Shown: positions 25,917 through 38,365 of the stretch, one piece after another
Layout: each line of letters begins with the position of its first letter
How positions within the stretch are numbered: position 1 is the stretch's first letter
Assembly (NCBI GenBank): GCA_023213395.1
Contig: CM041465.1
Span: 106,833,741-106,897,740 of the forward strand
Reading direction: 5' to 3'
DNA: 64,000 nucleotides
DNA from: Cycas panzhihuaensis
Taxonomy: Eukaryota > Cycadophyta
The notes under the pieces: model-generated
What the model was told of the DNA's origin: nothing
What the model saw: only the letters and a program-made list of their open reading frames with translations
Database searches by the model: none
Program-made: the position numbers and the translations under genes

Positions 25917-28280
25917 AGGGCATTCTAATTTCTTTTTACAAGTATTTATTACTATGCATTATGGATTCAATTTTTCAAAAAAAAAAAAAAAAATCCAACC
26001 AAAAGGTTTTTTTATTATAGAAAATATTAAAAGAAATATAAGAAATTAGATTTTTTTTTCTAAAATTAAAATCTCTTTTTATTATTCATCAATCTGAATA
26101 CATATCAAGGTCTGTAAAAGACTAGATTATGGACAAAATGAGGAGGATTTATAAAATTTCTCTATATTTTTTTCAGCCAACAGAGGAAATCTAATCTTTT
26201 CTTAAAACCCTAACCTACTCTGCTTGCTAACAACCTATCCCACAGACAAAAACATTAAGCCTATCAAAATTTTCTTGTCGAATAGTAGCCATAAAGACTA
26301 CTTTGAATTATAACCAAAATCTCCATCATAATCTCAAAATCTGATTGCCTCTTCATCAACAAAAATCATCTTTATTTTAGTTATCTAGAACCCTCCTTCT
26401 CCAAAACCCTACATAGCGCCAAAACAATGCGAGAAGACAAAACAAGCGAGTAACCTACATACAAAATTTGAGGATGCAAAGATTTGGTATGAACTAAAGC
26501 CTCTGATAAATTTTCAAACCCTTATGGAAGAATCTCTTTGAATAATAGTCTTTAAGAAGAGTAGTGTCGATCTATTTTAAAACTTAGTCAAAATAAGGCT
26601 CTCCAAGGTGCCTTATGATTTCGAGATGAAGCTTGCTAACACGAAGAAACATGACAACATAACCCAAAGAATGGAGCACTTCATGTGATTTTAGACCCGA
26701 GAAGAATGAAAGGAACAAGAAAATAAATGGACAATGACTAAGAGCATGGCATAGTTGAAGCACAAAGCTTTTTCCCTCATGAAGCACATAGCCTGATAAC
26801 CTCAATGAATCAAAACAAAGCCTACAAGAGATGCAACACGCTGAAGACACATCAAAACAAAGCACGGAGGATCTGATACAATCTGGCAAAGATGCATTGT
26901 AAAGATAAAGTTTAGTGAGGATACCCCACCACTTCTTCACCTATGACATAACCTAATCTAAACCCTAATTGATTAAGTGAAATTAAAGGATGAATGCCAA
27001 ACAAAATAAAATCCCTTGTAATATTTTTGTAAGTGCAAAAATAATAAAATCTTGTTTATTGTTATTGTTATTTCGGGTCTCTCGCCCTTCTGCTTTTATT
27101 TTTATTTTTTAAATTTTAGTTAATTTAGCCAAATTGAAATGTATTGTTAGGTTTGCCAACCACCTTCTTGCTAGGGCCCCAGTCACACAAGCCTCCCACA
27201 TGACCTCAGTCCAAAATCAAAAAGGGGCTTAACCCTTATTCCTTTTTTATTTTTTTTATTAATTTTTAAAAGGTATTTTATGCTTTTTGACCATAACTTC
27301 ATCATATAGGTCAAATTTGATTCTAGAAGGTACGATGGATTAGTAATTTAGATATAGGCAATTGGTAGTCATTCGAACTAACTAGACATGATCTTAACTT
27401 ATAAAATCTTGACCAAAGTCAAGTCTTCTATCACGACTAGGTAATTTAAGGTGCGTGGTTTTTCTACAATATTTCTTTATAATAACTTAATTTTAATAAT
27501 TCAATTTAATAAACATCAATTCATTTATCAAATATATGGCTTAATTATATCCTTTTTAATATAATTTCCTAAGTATTTTATGCAATTTATTAATATTTAA
27601 TCAAAATTACCTTTTTTATCAGCTTTTGACATGAATCATAACATTATTCACTTGGTTGATTTAATTTATTCAATGTGTAGCTAAATTTCATAATTATTAA
27701 TTAGTAGCAATCAATGTTCATTGATTAATGGCTTTATTATTTGTAAAATTCTATCATAACCCAACCTTTCTACTTTAATATTCGCGTAAACCAAGTCAAT
27801 GATCATTCGCATCTAATACTAAAGATTGCGATTACTTTTTATAAATAATTATTTCCTCATCGTCCTTTTCTTTTTCTTCCTTAAAAGGACATCATTCCTA
27901 AGGGTTTTTGTTCACAATGTAGCGCTTGCGGAGACAACCTCTTATTCCTCAATTCAGTCTTGATTAACTTAAATTATCTTTGATTAGAAACTTAAAATAT
28001 CCGAGTTCTTAAACTACAAAAGATCTATCAATATGTGACAAGAGAATTCTCAAAACCTGATGACAAAAAATCAGAAGCCTATATGGTCTATTTAATGGTG
28101 TGATGGTGCCTTAGGTACCATCCTAAACTCCTTTCACCGGACATTGGTGGGTAGTTTTTGAGATAGATAAACTGCCCAAGTCGGCAAACTCTTAAAAAGT
28201 ATGATAGGGTGGATAAATGCCAATTAGCTCTCTAGAACAATAATTGTATGATCTTAACTTTAATAATTTTTTTAAAGTTG
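25917..28280 (+). other. Degenerate interior of the copia-type element; no gene readable
   Basis: AT-rich with stops in all frames. It lies between the primer binding site and gag-like sequence at 28281, so it is probably the decayed 5' interior, perhaps with later insertions. Confidence 0.35.
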
Positions 28281-28740
28281 AGGATTTCCTAATAAAAATT
28301 TAATTCATTAACAAGGAATTAAGTAACTACATAAAATCTTCAACTAAAGAAGGTGATAAAACTATACTCATCACCTATACTAAAGACAATGAAACACTTA
28401 TGCATCTTGGCATAAACAAATTACCTAAATATTTTAATCTTTGTAAAGCTGCAAGACAATAAGCTGATTTCCCAGAAATCACTTTTAATCAGCTAACAAA
28501 TCATTTGATTGACTATCAAACTATGCTTATTCAAATTGAAAAACTTTAAGATCCTTCACTGACTTTGTTTTCTAAGTCTAAACATGCAAACAAATTTAAA
28601 CAAAATAACTTTAATAATAATCATAATAATAACTCCAAATTTTAGAAGCCTCATAGAGGTCCTTCTTCCTCATCCTTTGAAAATAATCATAATTAAAATA
28701 ATAAATATTCTAGACCATCTAAAAACTAGACTAACACTAA
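28281..28740 (+). pseudogene. copia-like gag remnant
   Basis: Plus-strand reading gives LGINKLPKYFNLCKAARQ, a stop, ADFPEITFNQLTNHLIDYQTM, then an Asn/Lys/Ser-rich tail (NNFNNNHNNNSKF). This order (helical gag end, then Asn-rich linker) is usual at the C-terminus of copia gag. Several stops. No zinc knuckle is readable with confidence. Confidence 0.5.
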
Positions 28741-30418
28741 ACACTCAATTCAAAAAAGGGATATTGTCAATTGTGCCCCTCTTGTTTCCCGACTCTTTGG
28801 GAATGGACTCGAGCACATCGACCCGAAGTATGTTAGGTATCACGTTCTTACTTTTCACGCCCATGCTTGATTAAGATTATTTAGCATAGGCTTGACATAT
28901 GCACTGCCTACATGGATTGCTTCTGCACGATCATATTGCATGTGCCTACGGCACACCATCGACTATGATGACTCTGGGGCATTCCTCAATGAATGCTTCA
29001 CCCCGTATGGCGCACAGCCACCCGCATCGTCTCCACGACCTCTCGGGATGTTTGATCGATCATGTCTACGTTTATGACATTTGGCTGCGTTGCAGTCTCC
29101 CAAGTCTGGTTAATCCCTTGGTTGAGGCCCGCTTTACTGTTCTAGCTACTTGCCCATCATTTGGATGTTTCCCCCTACTATTTTAGGCTTTCTTTACCCT
29201 TAACAACAGCTCCAAAAGCTTTATGTTTGTTGTTTTATTCTTTTTGTTACCAGTCTAATCTTTGCTACAAACTCGGATGCTTATGAAATCCATGATCTTG
29301 CCCGGGTTTACCACCAGTATGACTATTTGAATTTCAAAAAAGAAAACCATGTGACAATTTCTACTTTTGAAACTACATGGCGCTGTCGATTTGAGTGCAT
29401 GACATCCCCAACGTTCACCAATAGTGAACAGGGGATAAATGGGATTTTTCCTCTTCATTTAGGGATCTTTTTGCCATTTTTCTAACTTTTCTACTAAAAT
29501 TCTTATAGAGACATAATCTACATGCATAAGCGGTGAGAGAGGAAGACAACACCCTTTGCTACAAAATTTGGATTTTCATGGACCATTCTTGTCCCCATAG
29601 CTCTCTGCGGTGAGCCTCATGCCCTCTTGCAAGTGATCAAGGGTTCCAAAGGAAACTTCTACCAAAAACTCCTCCAAAGGACCAACTACCAGGGCTCCAA
29701 GTTTACAAGGATATTTCCATACTTCACTCTTGCAAAAACCTGCCATTATTATTCATCATACATTGGTTATTCCTACTGTTTCCTAATAGCAAACTCATAC
29801 TTAATTCTCCTCCAACAAGGTATTCTCTATTCTCACTTGCAATTTGTTTTGTTCTTGTTTCTTTTGCGTGTTGATGAATAAAATTCTAGTTTGTATAGTT
29901 TTATGTTGTTGCACTTGAGTGGTACTATTCTCTTTGTCTGTTGAGGCCTCACTATTTTTTTCAAACCATCCTCTCCAACCCTTTCTTGGTACACATTGTT
30001 GTAAAGGGCAACATAAAGATGATTTGAGGAGGTAGGCGGGGTTCCGTTCCCCTTTGTCGTCCTTCTTCCAAGGGTTCCATCCCTTATCCTCTTTCCCTTT
30101 GTCATTAGTACCTTCTTAGGAAATGGGTTAAGGGTTTGGGGAATCTAGTTTTGGTGTTAAAACCGGCGTTAGCAACTTTGTTGCCACCTTGGGTTCGAAA
30201 TTCCTTAGTTAGTGTTGGGCCCTACCTAAGCCCCAAACCTTTACCCATTGCTCCGCTTCTTTGTCATTGTTTGTTTCCCTCGACCTTATTGTGTCAACGT
30301 TTTTCTCCTTCTAGAGTTCAGTGGAGGTCAGCCTTGCATTGGGTGGGATTAAGCTATTACGAGGCTATACTCTTTTCCTTTTTTGGGTGTGTTTATGGTG
30401 TGTATGGTGGTGGGAGTC
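28741..30418. other. No gene seen
   Basis: About 28900-29110 is richer in C+G than its surroundings and has two overlapping ORFs of no family I recognise. The rest is unremarkable. Confidence 0.45.
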
Positions 30419-30918
30419 NNNNNNNNNNNNNNNNNNNNNNNNNNNNNNNNNNNNNNNNNNNNNNNNNNNNNNNNNNNNNNNNNNNNNNNNNNNNNNNNNN
30501 NNNNNNNNNNNNNNNNNNNNNNNNNNNNNNNNNNNNNNNNNNNNNNNNNNNNNNNNNNNNNNNNNNNNNNNNNNNNNNNNNNNNNNNNNNNNNNNNNNNN
30601 NNNNNNNNNNNNNNNNNNNNNNNNNNNNNNNNNNNNNNNNNNNNNNNNNNNNNNNNNNNNNNNNNNNNNNNNNNNNNNNNNNNNNNNNNNNNNNNNNNNN
30701 NNNNNNNNNNNNNNNNNNNNNNNNNNNNNNNNNNNNNNNNNNNNNNNNNNNNNNNNNNNNNNNNNNNNNNNNNNNNNNNNNNNNNNNNNNNNNNNNNNNN
30801 NNNNNNNNNNNNNNNNNNNNNNNNNNNNNNNNNNNNNNNNNNNNNNNNNNNNNNNNNNNNNNNNNNNNNNNNNNNNNNNNNNNNNNNNNNNNNNNNNNNN
30901 NNNNNNNNNNNNNNNNNN
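30419..30918. other. Assembly gap, exactly 500 N
   Basis: A round 500-N run, so its length is a placeholder. Frames that read through it are meaningless. The two flanks may not be truly 500 bp apart. Confidence 1.
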
Positions 30919-32204
30919 TTCTCTTATTACATTGTCCTCATAGTCTTTGTTGCCTATATATTTTTTTTGCACTTCCATATCTATTTCTTTATTCTTGCAT
31001 CATCATAAAAGCCTAAAGATTTCTATAAAAAGTTAGTATGTTTTGTTGATAGCCATATTTCCTTTAGTGTTTATATTTGGCCAATCAAACTTGAAGCATC
31101 TTGGCTATTTACTGTAATATTCTATTACCCTTTGTTGTCTTCTTACCTGCATCTCATTTGATGTTGTTCCTTGATATACTTCTTATATATCTGAAGGATA
31201 GAATACAATCTTAACAACATACTCAAAGATTTATCGTTGTCCATCTCTTATACTACTCTAAATTTAAAATTATTGGTCTTAAATCCTCTTCGTACACACT
31301 CATGTAGCACCATATACATTGGGAGACGTTTGATTGTTATCCTACTACCATTATTTCCCAGCATCTTTTAGCCTTTGTACCATCTCCTCCAAGCTTGCTA
31401 CTATTGTTTTTTCATGTTGTCATTGCTTAGAAGTTTCGCATATTAATTTTATCATGCCATTATCTATCTTCACACTATCATTGATTCTATAGTTGGTAAA
31501 GGGTTCTGTGTATTAATACGTCTTGTCTCTTTGACACATATCATGCCTGAAGAGTGCACTGATCCATGTGCGGTTGCCCTTACTCACTATGTCTCAATAC
31601 TTCATTATGATGCGTTCTTTGTATTGAGCGTCGACTATACATGCATTCCGTGCAGCTCTATTGACTTGCCCTTTTGCGTTGAGTCTTCTGCATTTGGTGG
31701 ACACTAAAAATGGCTCATCATTTAGCTTGATATTGAGATCCAATGGTTCCATATGAATACAAAGTTGGTTGCAACCTTATCAACATAGTACAATATTACT
31801 TTAAGTTGATTTTTAATAAAGGTTTTAATTGTTGCCTTTACAAATCAATAGTATGTTCTTTAATGAGGCATAATCTTGTATTGAGGAGGATTTATTTTAG
31901 CAATTAAGTTGAAGTTTTTATCATATTCTAAGCAGTGATTTCTCTCATTAAGGGACTACTTAATTATTATTATGTGAGATTATATATGGGTGACAAGAAA
32001 GACATTCGATGCAAAAGTTACATTGGTTTAGAAGTGTGTTGTGTTGTGTTTAAATTACAATCAGGCTTGAGGTCATTTAATTCAAAGTGATTCATTTTTT
32101 GATGTTATTTAACTTAATTAATCTTGAATTATATGTCTACTATTCAAGAGAAGTTGCTTAGTAATAGTTAATTCTCTGAGTTATTTTGCTAATTTCTTTA
32201 AGTC
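30919..32204. other. No gene seen
   Basis: AT-rich sequence without a convincing ORF or LTR end. Confidence 0.45.
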
Positions 32205-33004
32205 ATGGGGAAGCTAGCCCCATTAGTTACCTTCAATGGGAATAATTTTAATGAGTGGAAGGCATACATAGAGCTTGTTTTAATGGTAAACTAGCTTTGG
32301 GGAATCACCAATCCAGCTTTATTAAGCTTGCCTTTAGATGAAAAAGATTGTGTATGTGTTGAGGAAAGATAATTCATGGCTGTTGGTTTACTCAAACTGT
32401 CTTTAGTCCCTGATCAAAGAGCTTTAGTACATAATCTTGAAACCCCATATGAAATTTGGACTGAACTTTGTGAGACTTTTGAGAAAAAGAAGACCAATTG
32501 TCATGTTGCTCTCATGATGGAATTATTAAGTGCAAAAGTAGAAGACGAAAATAACATTAGTGCCTTCTTGAACAAGATAACTAATTTGAGAAATAGATTG
32601 AATGAGCTAAATTCAAACTCAATAGATGATGATTTGTTATTTTCTATTATCATATCTAAGCTACTAGTTGCATTTTCCACCTTTCAGAGTGTTTATGGTA
32701 GTGATGAAACCATGGAAAGTGAGTCTTTTGAGTCCTTAAAAAATCTGATCCTAGTTGAAGATGCCAAATTGAAGCATCATGGGATGCTCGGTGGATTCAT
32801 TTCAAATCAGACCTTGGTAATAAATACACAAAGAAGGATATAGTCCATGAAAGTAAGTCTACGGAAGATTGGTGAGACCTCAGGAGAAAAGAAGAAGTTC
32901 ATTGGTAGGTGTAATTATTACAAGAAAGACGGTCATAGAGAAAGAAGTTATTGGATCAAGAAACGAGATAAGTACAAGGTAAACCAAGATGAGAAAGGAA
33001 AGAG
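32205..33004 (+). pseudogene. copia gag, interrupted
   Basis: Starts MGKLAPLVTFNGNNFNEWKA at 32205 and continues, with two early stops, into 32376-32843: PYEIWTELCETFEKK, ISAFLNKITNLRNRLNEL and FESLKNLILVEDAKL, the helical core of copia gag (UBN2-type). The zinc knuckle at about 32905 is degraded: CNYYKKDGHRERSYW where CxxC..GHxxxxC is expected, so three cysteines are lost. The frame ends where an LTR-like insertion begins at 33005. The first stop (VN-stop-LWG) suits Gln CAG to TAG. Confidence 0.85.
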
Positions 33005-33133
33005 TGTAGGGTATCAAATATTTGTTGCTGTATTATTCTGCCTTCAGGCATCTCCATTTGGAGCCAATTTTGCTAGAACATGGTCCCTGTTGTATATTGG
33101 ACTGGCAGGAGCCCTACAATTGGTATCAGAGCC
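33005..33133 (+). mobile_element. Short LTR (114 bp) plus primer binding site; 5' end of a small LTR element
   Basis: The block 33005-33118 starts TGTAGGG and ends CCCTACA, a perfect 7-bp terminal inverted repeat of LTR type. Two bases later comes TGGTATCAGAGCC at 33121-33133, an exact initiator-tRNA-Met primer site. It interrupts the copia gag. At 114 bp the LTR is in the range of TRIM/SMART miniature elements. No second LTR copy was seen downstream, so it is probably truncated. Confidence 0.65.
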
Positions 33134-33740
33134 AATTCTTTCTAGATCACTTCTGGAGATAAATCATCCAATTTTCTTCAAGTCTTTTTTATCTTTTTTT
33201 CCTTACAAACTCAACACTCCTCTAGGTCCCTCATCCTTAAAATCCTTTGCCTCTACTCAGATTTTGACATAACTGCTTTCCCTACATCTGTTGCAATCGT
33301 TAGTATTCATAAACCCAAGCGCAAGTGGCCTTCGTTTGCATTTCTTTCCACTCTTACAACTTGTAAGTGTGAGATTCCTAGTAGCAAGATCACATTTGCA
33401 CTCTAGAGCACATTTTCCTCTCCTTGCATTCACATCTAACTCACCTTAGATCTTGCTTCATCCCATTCTACCTTGTATTCGTTCTCATGCAACGAACACA
33501 AGAAATACAATATAGGCATAGTTAATAGTAAATTCAATTCACTATCAAGGAAGAGCAGTACATAGTCGCACATGGGTTGATCCCTATCATGCCCATTCAT
33601 CTTCTCATGAAAATAAAAACACGCAACACTCAAAGGAGCCTCGCCAAATTAATATGCAAAAATGCACACTAATCACTAATAGAGATCAACTTGATTTTCC
33701 CTAGTATGCTTATATTTCTTGTGAAGTTAGAAATGAAATA
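33134..33740. other. No gene seen
   Basis: Interior or flank of the short LTR element; no coding similarity recognised. Confidence 0.4.
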
Positions 33741-33928
33741 TTAAGTCTATTTTTTTTTTCTTTTTTAAAGATGTTGAGTCTTAAAGAGAGAATCGATTTC
33801 TAGGTTGTTGGAATTTATCACCCTTTCATCCTGTTCACCCCTATAAACTCCCTAGGGGTCGAACCTGGAACATTTTTTATGTCAAAAGGTAGTACTTACT
33901 GATGCACCCTAGCACCTGACTTAGTCTA
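33741..33928 (-). mobile_element. tRNA-derived SINE with poly(A) tail and target duplication
   Basis: Read on the minus strand: a diverged A-box region (GTGCATCAGTAAGTAC), then about 45 bp on a B box (GGTTCGACCCC, consensus GGTTCGANNCC), then a short body, then an A-rich tail (plus-strand T run 33750-33766). The flanks carry a near-identical repeat: TTAAGTCTA at 33741-33749 and TTAGTCTA at 33921-33928. Promoter boxes, tail and duplication together fit a roughly 170-bp SINE. Family not assigned. Confidence 0.65.
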
Positions 33929-34465
33929 AAATATAATAATGAAAAATATTCTCGTAAAAATATTTAAAAATTTATGATTTAGAATATCTATTTTAGTCAT
34001 AAGTTTAATTTAATTACTAATTTAATTTTTAAATTGGCAACTGTATTTTGTCATTTTGTCAAACTAGTGTTAGGATACTATGCTTTAGATTATAGTATTT
34101 AATTTTTTACATCAAAAGTTACCCTGAAGATAAGCGACAACCTAGAATATTGAGTTTGTCTACTCTCACTCCCACCAAGTAATATCTATGTAAGAAAAAA
34201 AATGAGTTAATAATAGAACAACAAATAAAGATTTTAAAGTAGAATTAGTCTATCTTCAAATATTTTCCATTAATATTGAATTGTGTGATACAAAGTATGA
34301 TATAAATATAAATACAAGTGTTGGCCAAATAACTATCCATTAGAGTGGTAATTATCCTAACTCGTGTCATGCGCCCACTAAAGACTTTGGTAACTCTCAA
34401 TAACACATGGTTCAAACTAACCCATCAAGGACTCACCTAACCATTAGGACTCACAACATGAAATT
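33929..34465. other. No gene seen; may include the 3' LTR of the antisense copia element
   Basis: Lies just beyond the RNase H end of the antisense copia element, where its 3' LTR is expected. I could not fix LTR ends. Confidence 0.35.
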
Positions 34466-34690
34466 ATGACTGAAGCGAACATTAATTCTAGCACTCCCCT
34501 TAATGTTTATTTCATTGGCTTTAACACTAATACCATCTCTAAACTTCTCAATTTTGTATTATGCCAACAATTTGGTGAAGATGTGTGCCAACTTTTCATT
34601 AATAGGCTTGTAAATCAACTCAATCTCCCCATTTTGAGTCTTTTCTCTAATAAAATGATGACACACCTCAATATGTTTGATGCATAAAAC
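34466..34690 (-). pseudogene. copia RNase H C-terminus
   Basis: Minus-strand reading KHIEVCHHFIREK, then GEIELIYKP, then LAHIFTKLL. This is the conserved copia RNase H end (KHIDVRYHFIREK...LADIFTKPL in the family). A few substitutions and a stop shortly after. Confidence 0.88.
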
Positions 34691-35389
34691 ACTAGATTCT
34701 TGGCTATCTTCAATGTACTTGAATTATAATGGTCCAACTTTGTAATACCTTTCTAATAAAAACCTAAATCACCAAGAAAGAATTTTAACTAGATGGCTTC
34801 ACATGCTACAACTACAACATTATGTTGTGCTTTAGTAGAAGAAATGACATCATTGGGTTGTTTTTTGTTGCTCCAAGTTACAATAACTAATCTAAAACTA
34901 AAATAGTATCTAAAAATGAACCTTCTAGTGTCAATGCATCCAACCTAATCTAAATAAAAAAGACCCTCCAAGACAAAATTATTGTTGTGGTAAACTCAAG
35001 TCCATACTGTAGTGTTTCCTACAAGTATCTCAAAATCCTCCTTCCAATTTTCTAATGGATTTGCTTTAGTTCTATCATGAACTTGGATCCCATGCCTATT
35101 GCATAAATAATATTAGGTTTAGTTGTAATCAAATAAATGTAATTTTTAACTTTTTGTCTATACAAATTGCCATATACCTGCTTCCCTTCATCTTAAGCTA
35201 ATAACTTTGTCCATGCTTCCATTGGGATCAATGAAGGCTTGTAGTCCTCCATTCTGAATTTTTCTAAAACTTTCCATGTGTATTTAGTATGCAAAATGGA
35301 TATCCTACCAAGTCTTTACCAAACTTCTAATTTGAGGAAATAATAGAGTAGTCGAAGATCAATCATTTTAAAAGAGTTCTTCAAATCTT

Positions 35390-35880
35390 CTTTTAAGTCA
35401 TTTACAATTGAGGTATCATTGCTTGTTATGACTAAATCACCAGCATATAAGAGCATAGAGGTCACAAATCTTCCATCATGAACCTTTATATACAAGTTTG
35501 AATCAACTAACGAATTTTCAAATCCATTCTTATGAAAACAATCATCAATTATAAAATACCATGCTTTAATAACCTACTTTAAGCCATACAAAGCCTTTTT
35601 TAGAGGGGACATACCGAATATCCCTTACCCTCCTCTGCATATCCAAGTGGCTACTCCATATAGACCTCTTCTATCAAATCTCCATTAAGGAGAATACTGC
35701 TCACATCAAACTAGTGTAATTTCTATTTAAATTGGGAAGCGAAAGTAAGTATGATCCTTATAGTCATCATTTTTACTACTAGAGCAAACGTTTCATGATC
35801 ATCAACTCCTCCTTTCTACTTGAAGCCTTTAGCCACTAATCTAGTTTTATATTTCAATCAAGCCATCAAATATGAATTTG
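35390..35880 (-). pseudogene. copia reverse transcriptase remnant
   Basis: Minus-strand reading YKTRLVAKGFK, a stop, KGG, then DVSSILLNGDLIEEVYMEQPLG and, at about 35445, LYAGDLVIT where the catalytic YVDDLVIT should be. The first Asp of the YVDD pair is lost to Gly, so the enzyme would be dead apart from its stops. The stop after GFK falls where the family has Gln. Confidence 0.85.
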
Positions 35881-36956
35881 GTCATATAAACCCGTCTACA
35901 TCCAATTGTACATTTCCCTTTGAGAAATTATACTAAATCCCAAGTTTTATTCTTGCTCACTGCGCAGATTTCAACATCTATAACGTCTTTCCACTTTTTC
36001 TTTGAATTTGCCCCCTCAAAAGTGGAAGCCCTTTTTTCATTAAACACCTCATCTTAGATTTTTGCTTGCCTTGTGTCTCAAGTGACTATGCATCAACAAT
36101 TATTTTCAGATACCATTTGAGCAACCTCTTTGATGGCAAAATGATTTTAGATTTAAGATCCTCAAATCCCTCCTCTTCATCAATAGTATCAACCAATGCA
36201 TTGATTGGTTATGATTCCGGCATGACAAATTCTCTCAAAAAACTTGATTATAGTTGTTTCTTGATATGTTTTCCTTTCTCCTACCTAAATTGCAATGAAC
36301 CTAGGGCTATCTCCTTGTCACTTTCTTTAAATATGGTGTCACAAGTTGTGTGCACCATTTTGATTTTTAACCTATACACTCAATAAGTTTTGCTCGTCTC
36401 ATTATACCAAATGAAAATGCAATTAAAATTTTCTTAATCAAATTTTTATTGTTTCTCCTTTGGAATGTGTATACATCCTATACACTCAAAGATTCTATGA
36501 GGGCTCATTGTAGGCTTTCTGTCTATCCAAGCCTCCTCAAGCATCACATTTCTAACAACCTTTATAGGACTCTTGTTCGTCAAGTAAATTGTTGCATCAT
36601 AGCTCCTATCAAATCTAGTAGACTGTTGGTATTCAATATTAACTTTTTTTAATAAGAGTCATATTCATCCTTCTTGTCATTTTGTTTTACTATGGTGTAT
36701 ATATAGTTGTGAACTACTTTTTGATTCCATGATTCTTACAACATTGATCAAATTCTTTAGAGGTGTATTCACCATTATTATTAGATTTGAAGATCTTCAA
36801 CCTGTGCACTTTTATTTTTAGCCTCCTCTTTAAACTCTTTGAAAATATCAAAGGCATGTGACTTCTCATTATGGAATAAACCCATGCTTTCATCGAGAAA
36901 GCATCAAGCTAAAAAGTTATTTTGCACCTCCAAGTGATCTTGTTAGTATCAGTCCA

Positions 36957-37738
36957 TGCCAAGATTGTAAATGGTTTAACATGCACAACATACATCCAGA
37001 TCTTTAGCATACACAACAAGCATCAAATAACAAAGAATGATACATTGAATATATGTAGAAAAACCCTCTTGAGAAAGAAACCTACTAAGCCAAATCAATC
37101 ATTACATTCATTAAAGTCCAACCTAGGGCTTGGAATATATATAAACCCATATGGTACATCCATATAAAGAAATGCGACTCTTCGTTAATCATGGCCATTC
37201 AACTAATCAACTCATTAATTAACCACATTTACATTAATTAACTATATGGTTAACACTTAACCACTCTAGCATCCCCTTTAATAGAAATGTAAGGAATTAG
37301 GCTTCAATTAGAAATCTCCAAGCGAAGGTAGTATTTTCCAAAAGAGTTTTCCTAGGTATATCCCGTGTACTATTCTTTATTGTTTGATGCTTGCTCTGAT
37401 ACCATGTTAAGATTGTGAATGATTTAACATGTACAACATACATCCAAATCTTCAACATACATAATAAGCATCAAACAACAAAGAATAATACACCAGATAT
37501 ATGTTGAATAACCATTTCGAGAAAATGTCCACTAAGCCAAATCAATCATTACGTTGATTTCACTATAATGAGATGATACATCCAACCTAAGGGTTGGTAT
37601 ATATATACAAACCTATATGGTAAGTCCATCTAAAGAGATGCAACTCTTCGTTAATCATGGCCATTCAACTAATCAACTCACTAATTAACCACATTTATAT
37701 TAATTTAACTATGTGGTTAACACTTAACCACTCTAACA
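36957..37738 (-). mobile_element. Complete TRIM (miniature LTR retrotransposon), 782 bp
   Basis: Two similar LTRs in direct orientation: 36957-37271 (315 bp) and 37405-37738 (334 bp). On the minus strand each starts TG(T/C)TAGAGTGGTTAAG and ends ..CA. The 5' LTR is followed at once by the primer site TGGTATCAGAGCAAGC (37404 down to 37389), an exact initiator-tRNA-Met match. The 3' LTR is preceded by the polypurine tract AAAGGGGA (37279-37272). The interior is only 133 bp and non-coding. Flanking 5-bp repeats are GTCCA (36952-36956) and GTCAA (37739-37743), one mismatch. All parts needed in cis for retrotransposition are visible; enzymes would come from another element. It sits in the integrase region of the antisense copia element. 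Confidence 0.92.
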
Positions 37739-38116
37739 GTCAATAAATATCAGTGGACATAAGTCCAATTTCTCTTTTGCTCTTCAAGCTTTACCTCTTT
37801 CAAATTTCTCTTGATGTTCCTTGACCATTATACATGGTTCACATAGATAATTTTAAATTTCAAGTCTTGGTAAGCCATGTACCATATTCAATTTAAGCAT
37901 CAACCAAATACAAGACTAATGCAAATGTCCCATGCATCCAAGTCATGAATGATTCTTCTAAGTTATATTTGTAGTAAATGCTCTTTGATTCACATTTCTG
38001 CCTTTCGACCTATAAAGGCCATCTTCTTCTATACCTATTATTACCACTTTTCCATTACTATCTTTGATTATATATTTGCCATGTTCAAAATGAACACTCA
38101 TGTTATTTTTCTCAAT

Positions 38117-38365
38117 TTAACTAATAAAGATCATATCCTTCATTAGTCTAGGTACACACAAAATGTCATTGATGTAAGTACTCTCACCACTTGGTGTAAT
38201 TATGAAGACCAAGCCAATTCCTTCAGCTTGTAGTATGGAGTCATCACCAAGTATAACAAATTGACATTTAGCCTCCCACACGTGTCTAAACCATTCTAAC
38301 TTGTACGCCATGTGTCTAGCAACACTTGAATCAATATACCAAGCTTCATCAAAATTATACCTCAA
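38117..38365 (-). pseudogene. copia protease remnant
   Basis: Minus-strand ORF containing WYIDSSVARHM, matching the copia protease site W(x)DSGA(S/T)RHM with Gly and Ala altered, followed by FVILGDDSILQAEGIG. Upstream (about 38500) lies a degraded knuckle CYYSDRPRHFKKD. Catalytic Asp is kept but the conserved DSG is DSS. Confidence 0.85.

Noticed and set aside
30136-31016. Frames of 190-290 codons crossing the N run
   Set aside because: Most codons are N; the real parts on each side show no family.
33121-33133. tRNA-Met gene fragment
   Set aside because: Only the 13-base 3' end match; next to an LTR end it is a primer binding site. The same holds at 37389-37404 and 25905-25916.
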